A stretch of 41,598 nucleotides of DNA from Oscillospiraceae bacterium (GTDB lineage: Bacteria > Bacillota > Clostridia > Oscillospirales > Acutalibacteraceae), in contig JAITGE010000020.1 in the NCBI GenBank assembly GCA_031280825.1, positions 1-41,598 of the forward strand. The letters run 5' to 3'. This document shows positions 15,749 through 23,998 of this stretch, in pieces. The notes under the pieces were generated by a model. The model worked only from the letters and a program-made list of their open reading frames with translations, did no database searches and was not told the DNA's origin. Made by a program: the position numbers and the translations under genes. Every line of letters starts with the position of its first letter. The stretch's first letter is position 1.

Positions 15749-16957
15749 CTATTTTTTCTTTTGCGCCGCGCGCAGCAGCGTACCCCGGTCATTTGCCAGC
15801 CGTCCTGTCAGCACCTGCTCCAGCAGTCGCTCCAGCACTTCGCCAACCTGCCGCCCCCGCATCCCGAGCGCCTGCAGATCCTTGCCGTTGATTGCCAGTT
15901 GCCCGCGAGAGAGGCAGGCGTCATCGGCTTGCAGCGCGGCGATCTCCGTTTTTAACGCGGTCCATTCCGGCTGCTCGCCGGGCGGCGCTTGGGCTTCGCG
16001 CAGCGCAATCCAATCCAGCAGCGCCGCCGCTCCGTGCCGCCCCAGCAGACGGCGCAGCTCCGCGCCGCGCGCGCTGCCCGGCGGCAGCTGTGCCAGGGCG
16101 CTTTTCTGCAAACGCACAAGCAGGCACACCGCGTCTGTGAAGCGGCGCGGGCAGCGCAGCGCCTCGCAGCTTGCGCGGGCGTCAGCCTCGGTCTGCAGGA
16201 GCAGCGCCAGACGGATGTGCGCCCGCGGCGGGGCGGTCTGCAGCGCGGCGCAGCTTTGCCCGGCGATGGTGAGCGCCGGTAAAATCGCGGTGAAGATTTC
16301 TGCGTATTCCAGCAGCACGGCGGCGGTATTGGCGCCGCAGAGCAGTTTTAGCAGCTCGTCGCGCTTGCGTTCGGCGGCGACAAAGGCAAGCGCTCCCTTG
16401 TGGGCAAAGCACTGCGCCGCCGTCGCGGCTTCCAGGCGCAGCCCCAGCACGGCGGCAAAGCGCAGGGCGCGGAGAATCCGCAGCGCGTCCTCGGCAAAGC
16501 GCAGCGCGGGGCCGCCGACGCAGCGCAGGGTACGCGCTTCAAGATCCGCCGCGCCGCCGAAGGGATCCGAAAGTCCTTTGGCAGGGTGCCACGCCATCGC
16601 GTTGCAGGTGAAATCACGGCGGCTCAAATCCGCAAACAGATCCGCCGTGAAGGCGATGGTATCCGGGCGGCGGCGGTCGCTGTAATTCCCCTCCCGCCGA
16701 AAGCTCGTGACCTCGAAGGCTTGCCCATCCACAAGCACGGTGACCGTGCCGTGCCGCAGACCGCTTTCGATCACGCGCAGCCCCGCGCAAGCCCGCATCA
16801 CCCGCTCCGGAGGCGCGGCTGCCGCAATATCCCAATCCTTTGGGGGCAAGCCCAGTTGGGCGTCCCGCACACAGCCGCCCACGAAGTATGCCGAAAGCCC
16901 CGCTTGCTCCAGCAGAGCAAGCAGCTTCAGCGCGGCGGGCGGAGGTGTGATTTTCAT
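15749..16957 (-). CDS. cca: CCA-adding tRNA nucleotidyltransferase
   Basis: This 402-residue class II nucleotidyltransferase adds or repairs the 3' CCA of tRNAs. The catalytic head holds GGCVRD (27-32), the metal-binding DWD (41-43), and the RRDFTCNAMAW motif. The arginine-rich segment RFAEDALRILRALRFAA begins the neck. The start at ATG 16957 has AAAGGA upstream. It is divergent from ruvA, each gene with its own promoter in the 137-base gap. A poly(A) polymerase I role is less likely in this phylum. Confidence 0.92.
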   Translation of the reverse strand: MKITPPPAALKLLALLEQAGLSAYFVGGCVRDAQLGLPPKDWDIAAAAPPERVMRACAGLRVIESGLRHGTVTVLVDGQAFEVTSFRREGNYSDRRRPDTIAFTADLFADLSRRDFTCNAMAWHPAKGLSDPFGGAADLEARTLRCVGGPALRFAEDALRILRALRFAAVLGLRLEAATAAQCFAHKGALAFVAAERKRDELLKLLCGANTAAVLLEYAEIFTAILPALTIAGQSCAALQTAPPRAHIRLALLLQTEADARASCEALRCPRRFTDAVCLLVRLQKSALAQLPPGSARGAELRRLLGRHGAAALLDWIALREAQAPPGEQPEWTALKTEIAALQADDACLSRGQLAINGKDLQALGMRGRQVGEVLERLLEQVLTGRLANDRGTLLRAAQKKK

Positions 16958-16986
16958 GACGTTTTCCTTTCCGGTTACACTCTAAC

Positions 16987-17015
16987 AGTATATTAAAAGC
17001 GCGCGCAAATTACAA
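16987..17015 (-). promoter_or_regulatory. Promoter of cca
   Basis: On the minus strand TTGTAA (17010-17015) and TATACT (16987-16992) are separated by 17 bases, about 25 bases before the cca ribosome site. Confidence 0.7.
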
Positions 17016-17029
17016 GTGTGCATTTTCGG

Positions 17030-17058
17030 TTGCATTTTGTGCCCGGCAATGGTATACT
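17030..17058 (+). promoter_or_regulatory. Promoter of ruvA
   Basis: TTGCAT (17030-17035) and TATACT (17053-17058) with a 17-base spacer. The -10 box lies in the middle of the palindrome at 17044-17065. Confidence 0.75.
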
Positions 17059-17065
17059 ATTGCCG
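17044..17065. repeat. Palindrome over the ruvA -10 box, possible operator
   Basis: CGGCAAT (17044-17050) and ATTGCCG (17059-17065) flank a core containing palindromic GTATAC, giving a 22-base near-perfect dyad centred on the -10 box. It does not match the Firmicutes LexA box (CGAAC-N4-GTTCG), so if it is an operator it belongs to another repressor. Confidence 0.5.
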
Positions 17066-17094
17066 AGATAAAATGGCAAAAGGAGCTGCTGCCC

Positions 17095-17685
17095 TTGTTT
17101 TACAGCTTAACAGGCACGGTTGTGCACCGGGAGGACGCGATGGTCGCCATTGATTGCGGCGGCGTCGCCTATGCCTGCGCCGTCACCGCACACACCGTCG
17201 GCAAGCTCGCCGCCGGGGAGCGGGCGACGCTCTTCACCCATTTGCTTACCCGCGATGACCTAGTGGAGCTGTTCGGCTTTGCCACGCGCGGGGAGCTGGA
17301 TGCGTTCCGCAGGCTGATTGGCGTCACCGGGGTCGGACCCAAGGCCGCGCTGGCGGTGCTTTCCGCCTTCACGCCGGAGCAGCTCGCCCTTGCCCTTGCC
17401 GCCGGGGACGCGAAAGCGATCACGCGCGCCCAGGGCGTGGGCGCAAAGCTCGCCCAACGCATTTTGCTGGAGCTGAAGGACAAGCTCGGCGCGTTTGGCG
17501 TGCCCGGCGGCGGCGGCGCCCCGGCGTTGGGCAATGCCGCGCTGCCGGGCGGCGGCGAAGCCCTTGAAGCGCTTGTCGCCCTCGGCTATGCGCCCGCCGA
17601 AGCTGCCATGGCGCTGCGCGGGCTGGAGGAGGCTCTGCCCACCCAGGAAAAAATCCGGCAGGCTCTGCGCGTTTTAGCGGGGTGA
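17095..17685 (+). CDS. ruvA: Holliday junction DNA helicase subunit RuvA
   Basis: This 196-residue RuvA tetramer subunit holds four-way DNA junctions for the RuvB motor. The N-terminal OB fold covers about 1-65 (LTGTVVHRED and LLTRDDLVELFGFA). The tandem helix-hairpin-helix region has LIGVTGVGPKAALAVLS and AQGVGAKLAQRILLELKDKL. A Gly-rich linker leads to the C-terminal RuvB-contacting domain (ALVALGYAPAEAAMAL). The start is TTG 17095 with GGAGC upstream. No ruvB follows in this window; gatC-gatA come next. Confidence 0.95.
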   Translation: MFYSLTGTVVHREDAMVAIDCGGVAYACAVTAHTVGKLAAGERATLFTHLLTRDDLVELFGFATRGELDAFRRLIGVTGVGPKAALAVLSAFTPEQLALALAAGDAKAITRAQGVGAKLAQRILLELKDKLGAFGVPGGGGAPALGNAALPGGGEALEALVALGYAPAEAAMALRGLEEALPTQEKIRQALRVLAG

Positions 17686-17746
17686 GCGCAGCGCGCAGGA
17701 CTGTGAATACAGGTTCTCAAACACAAAAACAGCATCGGAGGCTGCT

Positions 17747-18037
17747 ATGACCATTGACCGTTCGCTTGTGTTATATCTGGAGACCCTTGCCCGTATCCGC
17801 CTCAGCGAGGAGGAGCGCGCGCGCTGCGAGGGCGAGCTGCAAAGCATCATCGGCTATTTTGATCAGCTCAGCGCGCTGGATACCAACGGTGTTGCGCCTA
17901 TGAGCCACGTGCTGCCGCTGCGCAACGTTATGCGCGAGGATGCGGTGTCGTCCTCCCTGCCCACTGAAAAGCTCCTGCAAAACGCCCCGCGTGAAAAAGA
18001 CGGGTGCTTTCTGGTGCAGCGGGCGGTCGAGGGGTAG
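17747..18037 (+). CDS. gatC: Asp-tRNA(Asn)/Glu-tRNA(Gln) amidotransferase subunit C
   Basis: This 96-residue GatC wraps around and stabilises GatA in the GatCAB complex, which makes Gln-tRNA(Gln) by transamidation. The typical pattern is LETLARIRLSEEERARCEGELQ near the start and a LRNVMREDAV segment in the second half. GGAGG lies before the ATG. It is 61 bases after ruvA and 57 before gatA. Confidence 0.93.
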   Translation: MTIDRSLVLYLETLARIRLSEEERARCEGELQSIIGYFDQLSALDTNGVAPMSHVLPLRNVMREDAVSSSLPTEKLLQNAPREKDGCFLVQRAVEG

Positions 18038-18094
18038 GAGCGCGGCGCAAGCCCGGCGCACAATCCAAATAACGCCTTTCAAAAGGAGAGCGCT

Positions 18095-19498
18095 ATGCCC
18101 ATCACAGACTTGACCGCGCTGGAGCTTGCGCGGGAGCTACACGCCCGCCACGTGACTGTCGCCGAGGTGCTTGACGCTTATTATGCCGCCATTGCGGCGC
18201 TGGACGGTCAGTTCAACTGCTACATATCCCTTACGCCGGAGCACGCCTATGCGCGGGCGGCGGAAATCCAGCCGCGCATTGACGCGGGGGAGCTTCGCTC
18301 GCCCTTGGCGGGCGTCCCGGTCGCGCTCAAGGATCTGATTTGCACCGAGGGCTTGGAAACCACCTGCGGCAGCAATATGCTCAGGGGCTTCAAGCCGCCC
18401 TACAGCGCCACGGCGGCGGATCGCCTCTGGGCGGCGGATATGCTCCTGCTGGGCAAAACAAACATGGATGAATTCGCGATGGGCTCCACCACCGAAACCT
18501 CCGCCTTTGGCGCAACAAGAAATCCGCGCAGCCCCGCGCACGTGCCGGGCGGTTCTTCCGGCGGGAGCGCCGCCGCCGTGGCGGCTTCGCTTGCGCCCAT
18601 TGCGCTGGGCAGCGACACCGGCGGCTCGATCCGCCAGCCGGCGGCTTATTGCGGTGTTGCGGGTTTAAAGCCCACCTATGGCGCGGTTTCGCGCTATGGG
18701 CTGATCGCCTATGCCTCTTCCTTGGATCAGATTGGACCCATCGGGCGCGACGCCGCCGATTGCGCCGCCCTGTTTGCGCTCCTGAAGGGCGCGGATCCCC
18801 GCGACAGCACCTGCGTGGCGCACCCGGATACACCGGCGGCACCCATTGCGGGCTTGCGAATCGGTGTTCCCGCGGAATTTTTCGGCGAAGGTCTGCAGCC
18901 GGAGGTCGCCGCCGCCGTATTGGCGGCAAAGGATCGCTTGGCCGCGCAGGGTGCTAAGGTGACGGAAATCCGCCTGCCCCTGGCGCAATACGCCATCCCG
19001 ACGTATTATATTGTCGCCTGCGCGGAAGCCTGCTCGAATCTTTCGCGCTATGACGGCATCAAATACGGGCACAGCACGGCGGGCGCAGAAAGCTTGCGCG
19101 AGACCTACATCCAAAGCCGCAGCGAGGGCTTTGGGATGGAGGTGAAGCGCCGCGTTATGCTGGGCAATTTTGTGCTTAGCTCCGGTTATTTTGACGCATA
19201 CTATAAGAAAGCGCTGCAGGTAAAGCAATGCATCCGGCGGGATTTTGACGCCGCCTTCGCGCAATGCGATGTCATCCTGGCGCCCTGCGCGCCGACGACC
19301 GCACCCAAGCTCGGGCAAAGCCTTTCGGATCCGCTCAAGATGTATCTGAGCGATATCTATACTGTTATGATCAACCTTGCCGGCTTGCCGGCGCTGGCGC
19401 TGCCGTGCGGCGAGGATGCCGCCGGGCTGCCCATTGGTCTGCAATGGATCGGGCGGCCGTTCGAAGAGGCGACGCTCTTCGCGCTGGCGGGGGTATAA
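18095..19498 (+). CDS. gatA: Asp-tRNA(Asn)/Glu-tRNA(Gln) amidotransferase subunit A, C-terminus short
   Basis: This 467-residue amidase-signature enzyme releases ammonia from glutamine for the GatB active site. The Ser-cisSer-Lys triad is complete: Lys79 (ALKD), Ser154 in PGGSSGGSAA, and Ser178 in DTGGSIR. The protein stops at GRPFEEATLFALAGV, roughly 20 residues before the usual end, and the MinD-like gene starts 17 bases later. gatB, which normally follows, is absent here. Either gatB is elsewhere on the chromosome or a rearrangement trimmed gatA and removed gatB. The catalytic core is intact, so activity is plausible. Confidence 0.93.
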   Translation: MPITDLTALELARELHARHVTVAEVLDAYYAAIAALDGQFNCYISLTPEHAYARAAEIQPRIDAGELRSPLAGVPVALKDLICTEGLETTCGSNMLRGFKPPYSATAADRLWAADMLLLGKTNMDEFAMGSTTETSAFGATRNPRSPAHVPGGSSGGSAAAVAASLAPIALGSDTGGSIRQPAAYCGVAGLKPTYGAVSRYGLIAYASSLDQIGPIGRDAADCAALFALLKGADPRDSTCVAHPDTPAAPIAGLRIGVPAEFFGEGLQPEVAAAVLAAKDRLAAQGAKVTEIRLPLAQYAIPTYYIVACAEACSNLSRYDGIKYGHSTAGAESLRETYIQSRSEGFGMEVKRRVMLGNFVLSSGYFDAYYKKALQVKQCIRRDFDAAFAQCDVILAPCAPTTAPKLGQSLSDPLKMYLSDIYTVMINLAGLPALALPCGEDAAGLPIGLQWIGRPFEEATLFALAGV

Positions 19499-19515
19499 CG
19501 TTTTTTGGGGGTATT

Positions 19516-20244
19516 ATGCAGCACCGTATTGTTGTGGCTTCGGGGAAGGGCGGCGTGGGGAAATCCACCCTGAGCGCTTGCCTTGCGCAGGAAATGGCGC
19601 GGCGCGGGCATTCCGTTTTGCTCATTGACTGCGATATCGGTCTGCGTAGCCTGGATTTGATTCTGGGCGTGGATGAGCATGTGCTGTTCACCTGGGCGGA
19701 TGTCGTGCTGGGGCGCTGCGAGCTGCACCAGGCCATCATGCTGCGCGGGGATTTTCATCTGCTCTGCGCCCCGCTCCAGCCGGAGCGCGCCTTGAAGGAC
19801 GACATGCTGCAAAAGCTGGTGAAATCCTGCACACAATATGATGTTGTGATCGTGGACGCTCCGGCGGGCATCGGTTTCGGCTTCCGCATGGCGTGCCTTG
19901 CCGCCAACCGCGCGGTGGTGGTGACGCTTGCCGACCCGATCTGCGTGCGCGCGGTTTCGGCGGCGGTGCGGCAATTGCGGCAGCACGGTGTGCAGGACGC
20001 GCGCCTTGCGGTCAACCGCTTTGACCGCAAGCTGGCGCTGCGCGGTCAGCTGCTCATGATTGACGATATTATTGACCAAACCGAAACGCAGCTCATCGGC
20101 GTCGTTCCGCAGGAAAGCCGTCTGTTCGCCCAAACCGCCGACGGGATGCCCTTGCAGGAGGGCATCGCCCTACAGGCCGTGCGGCGCATTGCCGGGCGGC
20201 TTGACGGTGAAAATATTCCGCTGGTTATTGACGCGGCGGAGTGA
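19516..20244 (+). CDS. MinD/ParA-family P-loop ATPase
   Basis: This 242-residue protein starts at ATG 19516 behind GGGGGT. The deviant Walker A motif SGKGGVGKST (about 9-18), the DCDIGLRSLDLILG switch (about 38-51) and DAPAGIG are those of MinD-type ATPases, which place the division site. The C-terminus ends at IPLVIDAAE without the amphipathic membrane-targeting helix of classic MinD, and no minC or minE is near. It may be a divergent MinD or another dimerising ATPase. It is co-directional with gatA and only 17 bases away. Confidence 0.8.
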   Translation: MQHRIVVASGKGGVGKSTLSACLAQEMARRGHSVLLIDCDIGLRSLDLILGVDEHVLFTWADVVLGRCELHQAIMLRGDFHLLCAPLQPERALKDDMLQKLVKSCTQYDVVIVDAPAGIGFGFRMACLAANRAVVVTLADPICVRAVSAAVRQLRQHGVQDARLAVNRFDRKLALRGQLLMIDDIIDQTETQLIGVVPQESRLFAQTADGMPLQEGIALQAVRRIAGRLDGENIPLVIDAAE

Positions 20245-20255
20245 AGCGGGGAAGC

Positions 20256-21779
20256 TCAATCCTCCCGCACCGTTTGCGCGGCGGCGAATTTTTCCGCCAA
20301 AAGGGCGCGGCGCTCCGCAAGCTCGGCATACATTTGCGTGCGTGTTTCCGTGTTAATGTTATAAAAGAATTTTGGCAGAACGCCTAAAATCCCCGTTACG
20401 GCGGGCAGGATAGTCGCCATAGCAAAAACGCCGAGCGCCGTGCGCTCATTCTGCATGTTGTAATTCGCGCCCGTGCGGAAGCCGATGCGATCCAGCAAAA
20501 CGCCGGTGAAGGCGGTTGTGAGCGACCCCACCAGCTTTGCCGGCAGGCCGCGCAGCATCCCGATCATCCCCTCGGAGCGGAAGCCGTTCTTCCATTCGCC
20601 GTAATCGATGCATTCGTTGCGGATTTCCTCGGGAATCACCCTGTGCGCGCCGAACAGCGCCATGTGCGCGGTGGTTTTGATGGTATAAGGGATCATCATG
20701 GGCACAAGCCTGCCGAAGAGCCGTTTGCCACCGCTCCCCCGGATTAGCCCAAAGAAAAAAATCAAAATATCGAAGGGCATAGGGATCGCGCCGCTGACGA
20801 TCCAGAGCGTTTTTGTTGAAAAACGGCGGCGCAGCCACGGCACGTAGCCAAAGCTAAGGTAGGATACCGGCGCGCCCGGCAGCCCCGTGACCGTGCTGAA
20901 ATTGCGAAAATTCAGGATGGAGTTGGTGTAGAGCTTCAGCTGGTTCGGCAGACTGAATTTCTCCAGCAGCTCCGTTAGCAGCAACAGCAGGAGCGGGCGG
21001 TTGCGGAGAATCGCGCGCCAGGAATCGCGGATGCGCGGCGGTTTTTCGGCGGTTTGCTCCGCGCCGATCACGCGCTCGCGCGCAATGACGGAAAAATAAA
21101 GCGAAAAAGCACCGCTGAGGCAAATGGTGCCCACGCCAAACATCAAAAACAGCCGCTGCATTCTTTGGTTGATCGCTTTCGCGCCCAGGCTTTTGCTGTT
21201 GGCAATCACGTCGCGCAGGATCGTGAAAATTTGCTGGGGCAGCATTTCGCCAAACATGCTGAAAAACTGCGCCTTGTTGATCAGCCCGATGCGCTCGTTC
21301 GCGTCCGGCGTGATGTTGGCGATCATGCCCATGCGCGAAATCTGACCGATCGTGCCGGTCATCTCGTTGAACATGTTAACGATCGTCCAGAGGATGAGCT
21401 TTGGCAAAAAATTCGGGTCGCCCGCGTGACCGCTGAAAATATAGGGAAGGCAATAAAATAGGATGGACATCGGGACGCCATAGAGTGGGTACAGCACAAG
21501 CGAAGGGCGGAATTTGCCAAAGCGCGTGCGTGTTTTGTCGATCCAGGCGGCAAGGAACAGGTCGTTGACGATATCCCAAGCCGCGGTGATGGGCGCGACG
21601 GCGCCCTGCAGCAGCTTGCTGATGTTCAGGATGCGGCTGGTGAATTCCTCCGTGCCGTCGCTGATGTTAATGCTGGCTGCGGCGTCAAAAAGGATGAAGC
21701 CGACGGTTTCCTTTGTGCCGACATAGCGCCGACCCTTTGGCGGGGCTTCCGCCTGCGCGGCGGCGGCTTTTTTTGCCAT
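20256..21779 (-). CDS. GPH/MFS-type sugar transporter
   Basis: This 507-residue membrane protein starts at ATG 21779. The first half carries the glycoside-pentoside-hexuronide cation symporter signature WDIVNDLFLAAWIDKTRTRFGKFRP (about 68-92, split here by two helices), followed by about ten further hydrophobic segments. Both ends are charged and cytosolic. Substrate cannot be read from sequence. The gene is isolated, convergent with minD and divergent from greA. A related but frameshifted gene lies at 29050-30551. Confidence 0.82.
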   Translation of the reverse strand: MAKKAAAAQAEAPPKGRRYVGTKETVGFILFDAAASINISDGTEEFTSRILNISKLLQGAVAPITAAWDIVNDLFLAAWIDKTRTRFGKFRPSLVLYPLYGVPMSILFYCLPYIFSGHAGDPNFLPKLILWTIVNMFNEMTGTIGQISRMGMIANITPDANERIGLINKAQFFSMFGEMLPQQIFTILRDVIANSKSLGAKAINQRMQRLFLMFGVGTICLSGAFSLYFSVIARERVIGAEQTAEKPPRIRDSWRAILRNRPLLLLLLTELLEKFSLPNQLKLYTNSILNFRNFSTVTGLPGAPVSYLSFGYVPWLRRRFSTKTLWIVSGAIPMPFDILIFFFGLIRGSGGKRLFGRLVPMMIPYTIKTTAHMALFGAHRVIPEEIRNECIDYGEWKNGFRSEGMIGMLRGLPAKLVGSLTTAFTGVLLDRIGFRTGANYNMQNERTALGVFAMATILPAVTGILGVLPKFFYNINTETRTQMYAELAERRALLAEKFAAAQTVRED

Positions 21780-21817
21780 GAAACCAACCCTTTCGCTTCC
21801 TAATATTCACTGCGTTG

Positions 21818-21846
21818 ATTGTAGCACATTCAGGCAAGGAGCGCAA
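21818..21846 (-). promoter_or_regulatory. Promoter of the GPH/MFS gene
   Basis: On the minus strand TTGCGC (21841-21846) and TACAAT (21818-21823) have a 17-base spacer. The -35 box is weak. Confidence 0.5.
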
Positions 21847-21880
21847 GAGGGTTAAGCGATTTTATGCCCTTGCACGGTGC

Positions 21881-21909
21881 TTGACTTTCCCGCGAAAATG
21901 GTGTATACT
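21881..21909 (+). promoter_or_regulatory. Promoter of greA
   Basis: TTGACT (21881-21886) and TATACT (21904-21909) with a 17-base spacer, about 40 bases before the greA ribosome site. It may also drive lysS and the overlapping glycosyltransferase genes. Confidence 0.8.
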
Positions 21910-21958
21910 GTGAGGGATATAGAAGCAGCGCGCCAACAAACAGAAAAGGAGACCGCCT

Positions 21959-22435
21959 ATGGCCGCCAACCAAACCTTCCTCACTGCGGAGGGCTATAAG
22001 CAATTGACCGAGGAGCTGGAGGCTCTGCGCACCGCGGGGCGCGATCAAATCGCGGAAAAAATTAAGGAAGCCCGCTCCTTCGGGGATCTGAGCGAAAACG
22101 CCGAATACGACGAAGCGATGAACGAGCAGGCGATTATGGAAGCGAAAATCGCCCGCCTTGAGGAGGAGCTGAAAAACGCCCGCATTTTGGATGAGGACGA
22201 AATCAGCACCGAGGTTGTGGGCATCGGCTCCCACGTGACCGTATACGATCACACCTACCGGGAGGAGCTGAAGCTGCAGATTATCGGGAAGTCGCAGGCG
22301 AACCCGGAGGAAAACCGTATTTCGGATGAGTCGCCCGTGGGCAAAGCACTGCTGGGGCACAAGGCGGGCGAAACGGTTGAAATCGAAACGCCCGGCGGCG
22401 TCCTGACGCTGGAAATCAAGGGCATTACACAATAA
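21959..22435 (+). CDS. greA: Transcription elongation factor GreA
   Basis: This 158-residue GreA rescues backtracked RNA polymerase by stimulating transcript cleavage. The N-terminal coiled coil carries the acidic tip around LSENAEYDEAMNEQ, which reaches the polymerase active site. The C-terminal FKBP-like domain has SPVGKALLGHKAGETVEI. AAAGGAG precedes the ATG. The next gene is lysS, a usual clostridial pairing. Confidence 0.96.
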   Translation: MAANQTFLTAEGYKQLTEELEALRTAGRDQIAEKIKEARSFGDLSENAEYDEAMNEQAIMEAKIARLEEELKNARILDEDEISTEVVGIGSHVTVYDHTYREELKLQIIGKSQANPEENRISDESPVGKALLGHKAGETVEIETPGGVLTLEIKGITQ

Positions 22436-22453
22436 ACGGAGGTGCGGCGCGAC

Positions 22454-23998
22454 ATGACCGAAGAAACACAAAGCGCTTTGCCTGAAAACCAAGCCGACGA
22501 TATGAACGCCCTGCGGCAGATCCGGCTGGAAAAGCTTGCTGCCCTGCAGGCTGCGGGATGCGACCCTTTCGGAATCACCACCGCGCGGCAAAGCATCGGC
22601 GCGGGTGAGATTGCGCCGCGCTTTGAAGCGCTGGAAGGGCAAGAGGTATCCCTTTGCGGGCGCATGATGCGTCGCCGTGACATGGGCAAGGCTAATTTTA
22701 TTGATTTACGCGACCGCACAGGGAGCATCCAGATTTATGTGCGCATGGACGATCTAGGCGAGGAAGGCTTCGCCGCATATAAAAAATGGGATATCGGCGA
22801 CATTTTAGAGGTTGCGGGCACGGTGTTCCGCACGCGGCGGGGGGAGATCTCCGTCCACGCGGCGGCGTTGCGGCTGCTTAGCAAGGCGTTGCTTCCCTTG
22901 CCTGAAAAGTTTCACGGGCTAACGGATACCGACACGCGCTACCGCCAGCGCTACCTGGACTTAATGACCAACCCGGAGGTGCTCGAAGCCTTCCGGCGGC
23001 GCACAGAGATTGTGCGGGAAATCCGCCGCTTCATGGACGAGCAGGGCTTTTGGGAGGTTGACACGCCCGTGCTGGTGCAAAACGCCGGCGGCGCGGCGGC
23101 GCGCCCTTTCTTAACGCATCATAACGCGCTGGGCGAGGATCTAAAGCTGCGCATTTCGCTGGAGCTGTACCTCAAGCGCCTGCTTGTCGGCGGCATGGAG
23201 CGGGTTTACGAAATGGGCAAGTGCTTCCGCAACGAGGGCGTGGACGCTTACCACAGCCCGGAATTCACGCTGTTGGAGTTCTACCAGGCCTATGCCGATT
23301 ACAACGTTATGATGGAGCTGACGGAAAACCTAATCCGCACCGTGGCGCGAAACGTGCTCGGCTCGGGGCGGATTGAATATGAGGGCGTGGCGCTTGATCT
23401 GGAAGCGCCCTTCGCCCGTGTCACCATGACCGAAGCCGTTCAAAAAGCCACAGGCGTGGATTTTGACGCCATAACCGAAGAAGAAGCGCGGGCTTTGGCA
23501 AAGCAGCGGCATTTGGAAACCGGCGACCGCCACCGTAAGGGCGACATATTGAACCTCTTTTTTGAGGAATACGCGGAAGCCACGCTTGTGCAGCCGACCT
23601 TTGTGCTGGATCACCCTGTCGAAATTTCCCCCTTGACCAAGCGCAAGCCCGGCAGACCTGCGCAGGTGGAGCGCTTTGAGCTGTTTATTCTGGGGCGCGA
23701 ATACGCCAATGCGTATTCCGAGCTAAACGACCCGATTGACCAGCGCGGGCGCTTTGCGGATCAGGAAGCCCGGTTTGCCGCCGGGGATGAAGAGGCGCAG
23801 CACACGGATGAAGACTTCCTGACGGCAATGGAATACGGGATGCCGCCCGCGGGGGGCGAGGGCATCGGGATTGACCGGCTGGTGATGCTGCTCACGGGCA
23901 GTCATACCATCCGCGACGTGCAGCTCTTCCCAACGCTGAAGCGCGCCAAGGCGGGCGCGCCAAAAGCGGCGGCGGAGCCGGAAACCGCCCATGCATAA
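22454..23998 (+). CDS. lysS: Lysyl-tRNA synthetase, class II
   Basis: This 514-residue synthetase has an OB-fold anticodon-binding domain (about 55-150: RMMRRRDMGKANFIDLRD) and a class II core. Motif 2 is MGKCFRNEGVDAYHSPEFT, motif 3 is GEGIGIDRLVMLLT, and the ATP/lysine pocket lies between. The ATG at 22454 follows GGAGGTG by eight bases; the in-frame GTG at 22442 overlaps that site and is rejected. The last 8 bases overlap the next gene (ATGCATAA), which couples a housekeeping enzyme to the surface-polymer genes. Confidence 0.96.
   Translation: MTEETQSALPENQADDMNALRQIRLEKLAALQAAGCDPFGITTARQSIGAGEIAPRFEALEGQEVSLCGRMMRRRDMGKANFIDLRDRTGSIQIYVRMDDLGEEGFAAYKKWDIGDILEVAGTVFRTRRGEISVHAAALRLLSKALLPLPEKFHGLTDTDTRYRQRYLDLMTNPEVLEAFRRRTEIVREIRRFMDEQGFWEVDTPVLVQNAGGAAARPFLTHHNALGEDLKLRISLELYLKRLLVGGMERVYEMGKCFRNEGVDAYHSPEFTLLEFYQAYADYNVMMELTENLIRTVARNVLGSGRIEYEGVALDLEAPFARVTMTEAVQKATGVDFDAITEEEARALAKQRHLETGDRHRKGDILNLFFEEYAEATLVQPTFVLDHPVEISPLTKRKPGRPAQVERFELFILGREYANAYSELNDPIDQRGRFADQEARFAAGDEEAQHTDEDFLTAMEYGMPPAGGEGIGIDRLVMLLTGSHTIRDVQLFPTLKRAKAGAPKAAAEPETAHA

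Noticed and set aside
14721-16685. Plus-strand ORF of 654 residues, rich in Arg, Ser and Pro
   Set aside because: It runs antisense across the secreted-protein gene and cca; composition is that of a shadow frame and it has no domain.
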